IMG/VR virus record: IMGVR_UViG_3300025137_000177
Span: 1 to 30,016 of that record
Strand: one strand, 5' to 3'
DNA: 30,016 nucleotides
From: a virus
Position numbers and translations under genes: made by a program. The notes under the pieces are model-generated. The model did not search any database and was not told the DNA's origin. It was given only the letters and a program-made list of their open reading frames with translations. Positions within the stretch are counted from its first letter, which is position 1. Every line of letters begins with the position of its first letter. Shown one piece after another: positions 13,511 to 22,245 of the stretch.

Positions 13511-16252
13511 TTAAAACCCTTTTGCTCTTAGTCTTTCTCTCTCTGCGGCTTTTCCTTCTTCTACTTTTTTGCCAATATCGTTTATGAAAGCAACCATAGC
13601 TGGTCCTGTTTTTAATGCACCCTCACTTATTAATTTAAAAGCTTTTACATGATTCTCAGGTGTTGCAAGTGCGTTTAGAATATCATTATCTGACGTAAAG
13701 TTTGCTTTAAAAAAGTCTCTTACAAATTTTCCAGTAGCTTGACCAGCATTTTCTATTTTAGCTGTAATTGAATTTGGGTTTAATTCTAAAAGTAATTTAT
13801 TTCTTAGCAGGTTTGCTTCTCTTGCACTAAGCCCTTCAAAACGTCCAGTAAGTGATTCATATTCAATATTAATTTGCCCTGTTGCTGTAGCTTGTGCAAT
13901 TAGTTTATCTTGTTTGTTTTTGTTTTGTGTTTGCAACATTCCGAACAAGCTATCTTTAGGGAAAGTTCCTGCTAAAGCTATTCCAGCTATTTCCGCAATA
14001 TCTTGATTTCCAAAAATAACTGTATCTTCATTATAAGATTCGCCCAAATCAAAACTTACCATTTTATCATCACTAAAAACAGGCACACTTCCGTTACTTA
14101 CAACCATCCAATTAGTAGGACTGTCAGCGTTTCTTGGAATTATAGTTAAATCGTCTGGTTCAAATTCATCTGCCAACTTAGAATTATTTAATAAAACTTG
14201 ATCAATTGCTGTTTCTGCTAATTCATTCATAGTTTCTGAATCTGGCATACCACGAGTTCTTCTAACCATGTGGTTTCTAATTCTCATATGATTTCGGTCA
14301 TAAGCGTCTAAAGCCATTGTTAAAGCTTTGTCTGGTTCAACTCCATATTTAGTTAAAGTTTTTGCATAGTCTTTAACTGTGTTTTGAACTTGAGACAAAT
14401 TTGTAATTGTAAATTTAGGGTCATTAAAAGGAATATATTTAGAATATTCCTTTGATGCATTTGCTTTGGCAAATTTGTCTACCTCGGCCTCAATTTTTTT
14501 ATTTGATACTGTGGAATCAAAATTATCTTTTGCATTTCTTACAATTCCCACTGAATTTTCTAATGTATAAATCTCCGTTAAATCAAGCAAGGACTCATAA
14601 TAAGCTTCTGCATCTTGGTTTATTATATGGTTGCCTAAAACAGTCCCACCTTTATTTTTCATTGCTTGAAAAAGTGCTAAACCTTGTTCTATTATTTCTA
14701 GGTTTTCTTGGTTAGTAGCGTCACTTCCCAAAATAAAACCATTACTAAGAGCTTGCGTAAACGTAGAATATTTTTCATTATTTATATTTAATATATTTAA
14801 TTGGTCTTCTATAGGTCTTCCAGTTAAAGCTTGTTCCACAGCGATTCTTTTTTGTTCAGAGGTAAAAAGGCTTGCTGTTGTTATTGCATTACCATCGAGT
14901 AAATTTTTTAGATATGAACCTATCTCTTGCGTATTTGTAATTGATGTTCGTTGTTTTTCTCTAAAATTTCCTATTTGTTTTAATATTTTGTCTGATTTGT
15001 CTTGTGCTGTACCACCCATTTGTGAGTATGGAACTTGTCCACCTATAGAAGTGTTTAATATATTTATTGCTTCTGCAAATATTTCATTCACTTGTCTTGT
15101 GCTAACTGCCTTAGGGTTTATGTCTAACGTAGAAGATAGCTTAGATATTCGGCTAGATATAAAATCTAAGTTAGTGTCAGTTTGTTGTTCTTTTGTTAAA
15201 GATGACGTGCGTGCCATTAGTTGCATTTCCTGTAGTACATTATCTGTATTACTTAAACGAAAATTTGCGGCTGTTTGATTTTCGTTAAAAACATCGTTTG
15301 CTCTGTTATTAAGAGTAGCAACTAAAGTTGGAAGTTGGCTTGGATTTACATTTGTTAAATTTAAAATGTCTTCATCAGGCAAAGTTACTATTTCACCGTT
15401 TAAAATTTGTTGTTCTATTATTTCTAACTGTGACGAATTTATATCTGTGCTTAGCGCAGTTACTAAAGCGGTTTCAAACGCTTCATTGCGTAAATCAGCA
15501 ATTTTTGAATCAATAACTGCTATGTATTGTTTTTTTACTTTATTAGTAAGTTCTGGATTTTTTGATATTGATTCACTTTCTTCTTGTAAATTTTTTACAT
15601 TATTAGCATTTGATGCTTCTATTGAAAACACTTCAAAATCAACCCCTGCATCCCATTCTGCAAAGGTTTTGTCAACATTGTTTGATGCACCTGTTTCATT
15701 AAGATTGTCAAATATAGTTCTTGCTTCTGCCGTTAAGTTATCTCGATCTCCTCCTGCTCTTATTTGTGAACTGATTGAATCCAATGCAATTATGGCGTTT
15801 TCCGCTTGTTTACCAATCATTCTATTATGTGTCTGTGTTTTGCCATTAATAGATTGTTGAGTAAATCTAGCGTTGGTAGAATTGATTAAAGCAGATTTAA
15901 GGTTTGAGTTAATCCCTGTGTTTGATTCTATTTTTGCTAGTTGCCTACCTCTAATTTTTTCTGATTTTTGATTAAATTCTACTTGGTCAATGATTTGTTC
16001 TTTTTCTAATTCAAAAAACTCATTGTCTATGCTAGAAATAATTTCTGTGTCTAATGTATTAGCTTTTATTTTTTGATTAGCTAGTTCAAAATCTCCTGCA
16101 ATTTTTGCTATGCCAGAGATGTTTTCACTCATTCTTGCTTGTGCCAATGCTGGGGCAGTAAAAGCGGCTGTGTTTGCTCTTGGCGATAACTGACCTGTTG
16201 CTAAGTTTTGTGTAGCCCCTGCACCTTGATTGTATAATGGTATCTGTGGCAT
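13511..16252 (-). CDS. internal virion protein (T7 gp15 position)
   Basis: The 913-residue protein lies between a gp14-like and a gp16-like gene, the place of T7 gp15 (747 aa). It begins MPQIPLYNQGAG and is then almost wholly helical, rich in Glu, Lys, Asn, Gln and Ile, with long coiled-coil-like stretches and no membrane segment or recognisable catalytic motif. Members of this position build the inner core and, after ejection, part of the channel through the periplasm. The ATG overlaps the TAA of the gp14-like gene (TAATG). Function is inferred from gene order and composition; large rapid divergence is normal for these proteins. Confidence 0.75.
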   Translation of the reverse strand: MPQIPLYNQGAGATQNLATGQLSPRANTAAFTAPALAQARMSENISGIAKIAGDFELANQKIKANTLDTEIISSIDNEFFELEKEQIIDQVEFNQKSEKIRGRQLAKIESNTGINSNLKSALINSTNARFTQQSINGKTQTHNRMIGKQAENAIIALDSISSQIRAGGDRDNLTAEARTIFDNLNETGASNNVDKTFAEWDAGVDFEVFSIEASNANNVKNLQEESESISKNPELTNKVKKQYIAVIDSKIADLRNEAFETALVTALSTDINSSQLEIIEQQILNGEIVTLPDEDILNLTNVNPSQLPTLVATLNNRANDVFNENQTAANFRLSNTDNVLQEMQLMARTSSLTKEQQTDTNLDFISSRISKLSSTLDINPKAVSTRQVNEIFAEAINILNTSIGGQVPYSQMGGTAQDKSDKILKQIGNFREKQRTSITNTQEIGSYLKNLLDGNAITTASLFTSEQKRIAVEQALTGRPIEDQLNILNINNEKYSTFTQALSNGFILGSDATNQENLEIIEQGLALFQAMKNKGGTVLGNHIINQDAEAYYESLLDLTEIYTLENSVGIVRNAKDNFDSTVSNKKIEAEVDKFAKANASKEYSKYIPFNDPKFTITNLSQVQNTVKDYAKTLTKYGVEPDKALTMALDAYDRNHMRIRNHMVRRTRGMPDSETMNELAETAIDQVLLNNSKLADEFEPDDLTIIPRNADSPTNWMVVSNGSVPVFSDDKMVSFDLGESYNEDTVIFGNQDIAEIAGIALAGTFPKDSLFGMLQTQNKNKQDKLIAQATATGQINIEYESLTGRFEGLSAREANLLRNKLLLELNPNSITAKIENAGQATGKFVRDFFKANFTSDNDILNALATPENHVKAFKLISEGALKTGPAMVAFINDIGKKVEEGKAAERERLRAKGF

Positions 16253-16782
16253 TAATTATCTCCAGAAATATCAGATATTTGTAAGTAAGATGGTGTAGGT
16301 GTACGGTCAAACAAACCTAACTGCTGACCTGTTGAAGCACCGCCAGTAAAACCAGAAAGTAAGCTTTGTTGCGCCTGACTTCTAAATGCTTGTGCTTGAG
16401 CGCGACCCTGTAATCTTATTAAGTTTGCTTCATTTTGTTTTTGTACTTGTTCAATACTAGAAGCGTATTGTATTCTTGCCGCATCTTTCTCTGTGTTGAA
16501 ATAAGTATCCGCTATCGCTTGCAACGGACTGCCAGACATAGTTATACCAGATTTAGCTGTTGCCACTCTCTGCGTTGCTAAAAGACGATTAGACTGGTAT
16601 CTAAGACTAGCTTCTTGGTCTGATTTTGCTCTGGACAAAACATCTGCTTCATTTTCTGCCGCTTGTGCATTATACTCTGCTACTTGTTGTGATATTCTTG
16701 CCGCATTATTTGAGCCTTTTGCGCCCATTACACCGCCAAGAACCTGACCACCTACGGCTATTGCTGTTAATGGATCAACCAT
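16252..16782 (-). CDS. internal virion protein, T7 gp14-like
   Basis: The 176-residue protein has a glycine-rich hydrophobic N-terminus (PLTAIAVGGQVLGGVMGAKG) and then a long Ala/Gln-rich helix (YNAQAAENEADVLSRAKSD, RLLATQRVATAKSGITMSGS, IQYASSIEQVQKQ). This matches in size (T7 gp14 is 196 aa) and texture the small internal core proteins that insert in the outer membrane after ejection. It is followed directly by the gp15- and gp16-like genes, giving the standard order. The start overlaps the upstream GNAT gene by 8 bases. Confidence 0.75.
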   Translation of the reverse strand: MVDPLTAIAVGGQVLGGVMGAKGSNNAARISQQVAEYNAQAAENEADVLSRAKSDQEASLRYQSNRLLATQRVATAKSGITMSGSPLQAIADTYFNTEKDAARIQYASSIEQVQKQNEANLIRLQGRAQAQAFRSQAQQSLLSGFTGGASTGQQLGLFDRTPTPSYLQISDISGDN

Positions 16783-17203
16783 TTGTTATCCTCGCCACTC
16801 TATAGTAATCGTCACCATCAGGACCATACTTTCTCATTATCCCTTCGAACTCAAACCCCAACCATTTAGCAAACTTCAAAGCTTTATCATCGGTTGATGC
16901 AATACTTGCTTGAAGCCTAATTATATTTTCTTGAGAAATCATATTATCAAAAAGAACAAATGTGTATTTTGCTACTGTAAAAGGTTTTTTTCTGCCTGAC
17001 TTAGAAAGCATAATCCAACACTCTCCAACACCTTCCCATAATGTATGAACACCGCCAACCGCTAGAATATCATCGTTATTAAACAACGTAACTCCTTTGT
17101 AGGCTTCATTGCCTATAAAACCACTTTTTGTTTCTTTGGGCATTTCATAACCCAAATCTATTTGGTCTAAATGGTTTTTTGTAAAATTCTCAAATCTAAG
17201 CAT
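16775..17203 (-). CDS. GNAT-fold protein, T7 gp13-like
   Basis: The 142-residue protein has the layout of a GCN5-type acetyltransferase: a strand with ILAVGGVHTLWEGVGECWIM in the middle and the C-terminal signature ALKFAKWLGFEFEGIMRKYG (about 108-127), followed by DGDDYYRVAR. That motif packs against the acetyl-CoA site in active enzymes. The canonical pyrophosphate-binding loop (RxxGxG/A) is not clear, so it may be inactive. T7 gp13, needed for virion maturation and lying between the tail tube and internal core genes, belongs to this fold, and the position here is the same. It overlaps both neighbours by 8 bases. Confidence 0.7.
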   Translation of the reverse strand: MLRFENFTKNHLDQIDLGYEMPKETKSGFIGNEAYKGVTLFNNDDILAVGGVHTLWEGVGECWIMLSKSGRKKPFTVAKYTFVLFDNMISQENIIRLQASIASTDDKALKFAKWLGFEFEGIMRKYGPDGDDYYRVARITNG

Positions 17204-19943
17204 CGAATGTATTTGACCTTCTCATTATTGCAGATATAGTCATCGGCAAAGGTTGGTTTTGTCTTACTACGATACGCGGATTGTTATCATATCCAGAAGG
17301 AAAAGATATTTCTTTATCGCCTGTAAACAATGGTACTGCTTCATCCATATTCATAGAACTGTCTCTAAACGGTATTCTATCTAAATTATTTATGTCTGCG
17401 CCTAACTCAGCACCGACTGTTTCTAAAAATCTTACTGTTGCGCCATGTATTCTTTTAATTTTGCCCTGAGATACGCCATCTTCTGCACCAGCTTCTAATT
17501 CTAAGGTTTCAAGAACAGACTCATAATTATAACCAAACTGAATTGTTGATGCGTTTCTGTCCAATGTTACAATACCCTGAGAAACAACCTTGTTTGGATG
17601 TATTGAACCATCTGCTAGTATTGATAAAGATTCACCCTCTAAATGAGCAAGACCATTAATTGTTGATGTAGCTGTGCTATCGTAAGTCAAACCACTATCG
17701 ACATAGAAACAATCTGTAATATCACTACTAAAGTTTAAACTTGTTAAGCGTTCGATATGCCTTACAACAGATAGATTAACAATACGCTTTACAGATAAAT
17801 ATACTTCATCCTCTGCTCCACTAGGTATAGCAGTAATAGATTCTACTATTGCCGCAAGTTCATTAGTTGTAGCAAGCCTTGTTGTGTCTGAACTTACAAC
17901 TGTAAGAAGCTTCCCTGCCACTGGTTTTAACTCTTGTATTGTTACAACTGCGGCTGATGGATTTGCTACATAAAAATCTTCGTGAGCATTAATCGCAGTA
18001 AATAAATTATCAGCAGTAGTGTTATTAGCTTCGTTTGGTCGAAACCCATTTGCATTAACTGGGGCATCTCCACTGACTGCTTCTGAGGTAAACGTAACTG
18101 TTGAACCATCACCTTTTGTAAATGTAAGCGTTGTTCCAACTGCAATGTTTGAGAAGTCTGAAACTGTTATTGTGCAATTCTGAGATACACCACCTAACTT
18201 ATGGTCATGCCAAGCTACTGTATTATTAGGTGGGTCATAACTCAAACCAACTAAATTTCCATCTGCTCTAACAAACCACAAAATAAGTTCTGGCTCTTGT
18301 TGCCAAACCATATCTGTTAGGCCACCTCTTGTAATATGCTCCGCAAGAACTGTTAAATCTCTACCAACTAATCCATCAGCATCTAAGTTAAATGTTATTT
18401 CTTTAACTTTTTCTGTGCCTTTCTGAACCATAATTGTTGATGTTCCAGCCCTAACAGGACGAACAGAAGAAGTGCCAAAAGTTGTCTCTCTCAAAACATT
18501 TACATTAGTAGGTGTTACAGCAGATGAACCTGTGCCACCTGATAAAGTAAACTCTGAACTTGTAGTAAGTATCTGTAAAAATCTAGCTGGTATTAAATGC
18601 TTTATTACATTTACTTGGTCAGATGCAATAGTTACGTTTATTGCTCCATCATCTTCTGTGCTTGGTGTTTGGTTTTCAAAGTCTCCACTAACAGAGCCAA
18701 ATATTGTCTGTGGTTGTTCAGTAGTTCCAGCAAAAAATAACCGTTCTTCATAAAAAGCAACCGCTTTAGGAAAACCCTTTCGCAATGAAAAAGCACCCCT
18801 AGACCATCTAGTAGTACCTCCTGTGGCGCAAACAGGTAGCACTAGCTGGTTTACTCTGCTATCAACTGCTACCTGCTGAACTGTTGCTGTGGCTGTTGTG
18901 GCGTTTGTTACTGCTGTTATAATACAATACCCTGTGCCACTGTGCTGATACTGCCAAGTATGATTGCCATAAACCTCTGAGCCAGAAGTGTGAACAGGCG
19001 GTTGTAACCCTGTAGATTCACCACTTCCAGCATCAGTTTTTTTGTAAACATTACCATTAAACCTAACAATATCATTCTGTGAATAGGTTGCAGAAGTAAG
19101 CCATTCATCATGCGCTACTTCTATAATGTCTCTAAATCTTACAACAGAACCTATGTCTGTTGACGCAAATAAATCTGCCGATGCTGTCAAAGTCATACTA
19201 CCAGTATTAGCACCTGCTGTAATAGTTGTTCCTGTAATGTTTTCATCTTCATAAGGACCATCTACAAAAGCTACATCAGCAATAGCAAAAGCAGTAGATG
19301 ATGTTCTTGTTATCTTTGCTGGTTCGTGTGAAGGATGCGCAAGGTAAATAACGTCAGCAGATTGCGCAAAGTTAATCTGGAATATATCAGTAGCATTATA
19401 GGTAGTAGTTATTTCTACTATTTTTCCTGCTGTGCCGCTATCATTATATGCTGTGTAATCAGTGCTGTTTTCGTCTGTTAAATCAAAAGTATTAGTAGCT
19501 GTGCTAACGACAGTAAACTCCCTGTTGTTTAACTCTACCATGCCTGTTATGCCTGAGAGAAACACCCTGTCACCGTTACTAAAACCATGCCCATTAGATG
19601 TTACTCTTGCAGGATTAGCTTTTGATATACCAGTAATGTTCTTTACTGATTCGGTAAGCAATCCACCGTCTTTAAAAAATCTAACGTATGTATTCCCAAA
19701 TTCAAAAACATATGCTTGCTCATCGCTGAACTCAAACGGCATAAGCCTTACTTTACCGCCATCTTTTGTTGTTCCTGCAAACTTTGTACCGCTTCTTCTG
19801 GTCGCTCCACCTTGAGGATAAACCAGCATATTTTCTAATTGTTTGACTGAACTATTGTAAAGTGACGCATCAATCCTACCGTATAATCTAGGAGTAATTT
19901 CACCTGACGTAAAATTAGTTATGATTGTGGAAACTCTAGCCAT
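17196..19943 (-). CDS. tail tubular protein B (T7 gp12-like nozzle)
   Basis: The 915-residue protein opens with the family signature TNFTSGEITPRLYGRIDASL, then LENMLVYPQGGATRRSGTKF, and has the internal stretch FYEERLFFAGTTEQPQTIFG with SGDF after it. These are typical of the podovirus nozzle (T7 gp12, 794 aa), the distal part of the tail tube that binds fibres and controls DNA exit. It is beta-rich throughout, as expected for a propeller-type protein. It starts 1 base after the tail tube A gene ends, the normal partner arrangement. The added length relative to T7 lies in the beta-rich middle (about 230-380) and later inserts. Confidence 0.9.
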   Translation of the reverse strand: MARVSTIITNFTSGEITPRLYGRIDASLYNSSVKQLENMLVYPQGGATRRSGTKFAGTTKDGGKVRLMPFEFSDEQAYVFEFGNTYVRFFKDGGLLTESVKNITGISKANPARVTSNGHGFSNGDRVFLSGITGMVELNNREFTVVSTATNTFDLTDENSTDYTAYNDSGTAGKIVEITTTYNATDIFQINFAQSADVIYLAHPSHEPAKITRTSSTAFAIADVAFVDGPYEDENITGTTITAGANTGSMTLTASADLFASTDIGSVVRFRDIIEVAHDEWLTSATYSQNDIVRFNGNVYKKTDAGSGESTGLQPPVHTSGSEVYGNHTWQYQHSGTGYCIITAVTNATTATATVQQVAVDSRVNQLVLPVCATGGTTRWSRGAFSLRKGFPKAVAFYEERLFFAGTTEQPQTIFGSVSGDFENQTPSTEDDGAINVTIASDQVNVIKHLIPARFLQILTTSSEFTLSGGTGSSAVTPTNVNVLRETTFGTSSVRPVRAGTSTIMVQKGTEKVKEITFNLDADGLVGRDLTVLAEHITRGGLTDMVWQQEPELILWFVRADGNLVGLSYDPPNNTVAWHDHKLGGVSQNCTITVSDFSNIAVGTTLTFTKGDGSTVTFTSEAVSGDAPVNANGFRPNEANNTTADNLFTAINAHEDFYVANPSAAVVTIQELKPVAGKLLTVVSSDTTRLATTNELAAIVESITAIPSGAEDEVYLSVKRIVNLSVVRHIERLTSLNFSSDITDCFYVDSGLTYDSTATSTINGLAHLEGESLSILADGSIHPNKVVSQGIVTLDRNASTIQFGYNYESVLETLELEAGAEDGVSQGKIKRIHGATVRFLETVGAELGADINNLDRIPFRDSSMNMDEAVPLFTGDKEISFPSGYDNNPRIVVRQNQPLPMTISAIMRRSNTFDA

Positions 19944-19944
19944 C

Positions 19945-20541
19945 TTAGAACCTTATGTTTACAAAATCATTTGCAGTTATTTGCTCTGGGAAACCTTCTT
20001 TAGCATCAATAGACCTTGCTTCTGATAATGCAGAAGTATGAGTTATTTTCATTTGTTGGCTTAGTGCATTGCTTCCTGTAATTGCGTAAGCCGTTTCTGC
20101 CGCTATACCTGTGGCAAGCGCAAAACGAAAAGAAGCGTCATATTGCTCTGTGTCAGTTATTCTGCCGATATAAATAATTTGGCAAGAAGCTTCATTTGTT
20201 AAAACTTTCCTACCTTCAATCTTAAACATAATCCTAGAATCGTATGCGGCTACATCACTGTCTACGTCAGAATCGTGAAAAGAAATGACCCTTAAACAAA
20301 AAGGGTCTGTTGGTAATGAGAATTGTGCTGTAAATCCAAAGGGTGGAGTTTCTTCATCTTTGGCTAATTGTTTTCTCACAATAGCCCAATTCCAGCTATG
20401 CCCTCTGAGTATCGAATCTCTTACTAAATCAAAGTTTCGTGCGCATAAACGTGATTCTTTTGAATTTTCTGTTAGAGAAGTTATTGTTGAAGCACCCAAC
20501 ATATCCATTGCTTCATTACAAATATCAACTACCGAAGCCAT
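19945..20541 (-). CDS. tail tubular protein A (T7 gp11-like adaptor)
   Basis: The 198-residue protein has almost the same length as T7 gp11 (196). It begins VVDICNEAMDMLGASTITSL, then RLCARNFDLVRDSILRGHSW with NWA following, the helical signature of this family, in which the A-R-x-F-x-x-x-R-D-x-x-L-x-x-H-x-W-x-F/W-A series is diagnostic. It forms the ring joining portal and nozzle. The C-terminal half (about 130-195) is a second helical region with FRFALATGIAAETAYAITGS. AGGAGA lies 4 bases before the ATG, and a hairpin lies just upstream. Confidence 0.9.
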   Translation of the reverse strand: MASVVDICNEAMDMLGASTITSLTENSKESRLCARNFDLVRDSILRGHSWNWAIVRKQLAKDEETPPFGFTAQFSLPTDPFCLRVISFHDSDVDSDVAAYDSRIMFKIEGRKVLTNEASCQIIYIGRITDTEQYDASFRFALATGIAAETAYAITGSNALSQQMKITHTSALSEARSIDAKEGFPEQITANDFVNIRF

Positions 20542-20564
20542 TATTTATTCTCCTGATAAGGGTA

Positions 20565-20600
20565 ACGAAGGCAAGGTTATTACCCTTGCCTTCGTATTTT
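20565..20600. other. 12-bp hairpin between decoration-type and tail tube A genes
   Basis: ACGAAGGCAAGG (20565-20576) pairs perfectly with CCTTGCCTTCGT (20584-20595) around a 7-base loop, in a 61-base gap of an otherwise tightly packed operon. On the plus strand ATTTTGTTT follows; on the minus strand, the direction of late transcription, TACCC follows. It is thus not a standard terminator for the late operon. It may reduce read-through, act as an RNase stop that stabilises the capsid-gene message, or block antisense transcription. Confidence 0.6.
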
Positions 20601-20602
20601 GT

Positions 20603-21082
20603 TTAGTCTACCGAATATTCAACGATAAATGCCAAGTCACCAGCAGTTCCACCTGATGCGGAAAAAGTAACCGCTAAGTAAAACTGTGTTGAAGTGTCTG
20701 CACTTAAACCGCCAAGTTCAAATAACTTTTGACCTGTTGTATTAAGGTTAAGAACCTCATAACGAAGTTCAGCAATAGCCGCACCGTCAGCAACAAGTGT
20801 TGCAATACAGTCTTCGTCAATAACAGAGTCATCTAAGTTATATAGACCTACGTTGAAAGTACAAGAACCACCCAAGCCATCTGTACCAATCCTACATGAA
20901 ATAAGATTAGCATGAGAAGGAAGTGGGCATAAGTAAACAATATCATTGTCTGTGCTGTCACCAGCAAGCAATGCTACGTTACCAGATGCTACACGAACTC
21001 TGCCACCCATTTCACTAGCTGGATTAGCTACCTGTGGAAGTGCAAGATAGTTGGCTACAATGCCAGAATTTCTAATTGTCAT
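20603..21082 (-). CDS. beta-rich protein, probable head decoration or fibre protein
   Basis: I do not recognise a named family. The 159-residue protein is small-residue-rich and beta-type throughout (RVRVASGNVALLAGDSTDN, CTFNVGLYNLDD, FYLAVTFSASGG, DLAFIVEYSVD). It follows the major capsid gene by 16 bases with its own strong AGGAG site and precedes a hairpin. Genes in this place in tailed phages often encode capsid decoration, head-fibre or head-completion proteins, so a virion role is likely. The N-terminal 40 residues look flexible and could be the capsid-binding part. Confidence is good that it is a gene, low on its exact job. Confidence 0.6.
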   Translation of the reverse strand: MTIRNSGIVANYLALPQVANPASEMGGRVRVASGNVALLAGDSTDNDIVYLCPLPSHANLISCRIGTDGLGGSCTFNVGLYNLDDSVIDEDCIATLVADGAAIAELRYEVLNLNTTGQKLFELGGLSADTSTQFYLAVTFSASGGTAGDLAFIVEYSVD

Positions 21083-21098
21083 TTTCTATTCTCCTATC

Positions 21099-21977
21099 TT
21101 AATCTGGGGTTTCATCACAGAAGATTTGAACAACTTTGTTTTCTTCCATTCTGGTTGCGCCAATATCCATACAATAATAAACCTGAGTCGCATAACCTTT
21201 ATCGTTACGCTCATCAATTCTTGCGGATACATCTTTGCCTATACCTAGAGTAATGCCATCTTCTGCCCATGCAAAGCATGAACGGACATCTGTGGCAGAA
21301 ACAGCCAAGCGATTTGACATAATGAAGTTAAAGCCCATAAACGCTGTAACATCACCTTGAGCCAAAGCTTTAACAGTATTGAAGTCAGAACTTGTTACCT
21401 GAGTAGTACCAAGTAAGTCTTCAATTTGCTTTGGCGCAACAGCAATATAACGTGGGATAGACGGGTCAACATCTTGTACGTCAAGCTTACGCTTTGCTTC
21501 TAGCAACTTAGCAATAGTCAGTCCATCGTTAGAAGAAGCTGAACCTACTGTGTTAGTTGTAGCATCTAAGTCTGCTGTGCCTGAGCCTGTTTCACCAGTA
21601 GCCGAAGTTCCAAGTGCGGCTGTGATAATAACATCATCCATTGCACGACCCATAGCATTAGCCGCCGCTTGTGCGTACATAGATGTTGGATCAATTAACA
21701 TACGAACCTTATCCTGATCATCAATCAAGTCTGCGTATTCATATGATGCTAAAGACAACCTACGTCTTGCGTGTGGTGTGTCCATTTGCGGTGTGTCACC
21801 ATGTCGGCTTGTGCGAAGCTGTGCTGTTGCTTTGCCGATTTGGTCAATAAAAGCGTTCTTTCCAACTACATTCTCTATACGGACTGCATCACGCAAACGG
21901 CTACCCATTTGCTGTGACAACATTTGCACGTTTGCAGAATATTGTTGTACGAACCCTGTTGTGATTTGTGAAGACAT
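21099..21977 (-). CDS. major capsid protein (HK97 fold)
   Basis: The 292-residue protein follows the scaffold gene, as in T7-like phages, and has the strongest ribosome-binding site of the operon (AAGGAGAG). It starts with a helical region (FVQQYSANVQMLSQQMGSRL), then a basic segment around the expected E-loop (SRHGDTPQMDTPHARRRLSL), a spine-helix-like MYAQAAANAMGRAMDDVIIT, and C-terminal A-domain stretches (RYIAVAPKQIEDLLG, AFMGFNFIMSNRL). This matches a large family of phage capsid proteins seen in marine genomes. It is somewhat shorter than T7 gp10A (345). The family assignment is from pattern and context; no search was run. Confidence 0.85.
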   Translation of the reverse strand: MSSQITTGFVQQYSANVQMLSQQMGSRLRDAVRIENVVGKNAFIDQIGKATAQLRTSRHGDTPQMDTPHARRRLSLASYEYADLIDDQDKVRMLIDPTSMYAQAAANAMGRAMDDVIITAALGTSATGETGSGTADLDATTNTVGSASSNDGLTIAKLLEAKRKLDVQDVDPSIPRYIAVAPKQIEDLLGTTQVTSSDFNTVKALAQGDVTAFMGFNFIMSNRLAVSATDVRSCFAWAEDGITLGIGKDVSARIDERNDKGYATQVYYCMDIGATRMEENKVVQIFCDETPD

Positions 21978-22011
21978 TTTGTCTCTCCTTTATTCACAAG
22001 TTGCGTTGATA

Positions 22012-22245
22012 CTAATTCAATGTGCTACCCTTACGGACACCTCTAGGCTTTGTAGTCGCCTTATGACTATCGTCTTTCCGATTGTCTTCGGGACGATTTT
22101 CATCGCTACCCCTAATAATCCAACTCCAAATGATATCTGCTTTGGTTTCTAGTTGGCTTATATCTAAAATATCCCTATTTGCGCAAGTTTGCAATAGGTT
22201 ACACATTAATTCATTTCTTGTAACAATTAAGGTTTCTTTATCCAT
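22012..22245 (-). CDS. small protein between scaffold and capsid genes
   Basis: I do not recognise this 77-residue protein. The N-terminal half is helical (MDKETLIVTRNELMCNLLQT, then a TKADIIWSWI stretch) and the C-terminal half is a charged, disordered tail (ENRPEDNRKDDSHKAT, RGVRKGSTLN). The start overlaps the scaffold gene by 8 bases, indicating coupled expression with the head genes. It may be a minor head or assembly factor. The gap to the capsid gene holds only that gene's ribosome-binding site. Confidence 0.6.
   Translation of the reverse strand: MDKETLIVTRNELMCNLLQTCANRDILDISQLETKADIIWSWIIRGSDENRPEDNRKDDSHKATTKPRGVRKGSTLN

Noticed and set aside
15366-15860. 164-residue plus-strand frame
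   Set aside because: Lies wholly inside the 913-residue internal virion protein gene and shows Ser/Leu/Cys-rich composition typical of antisense shadows.
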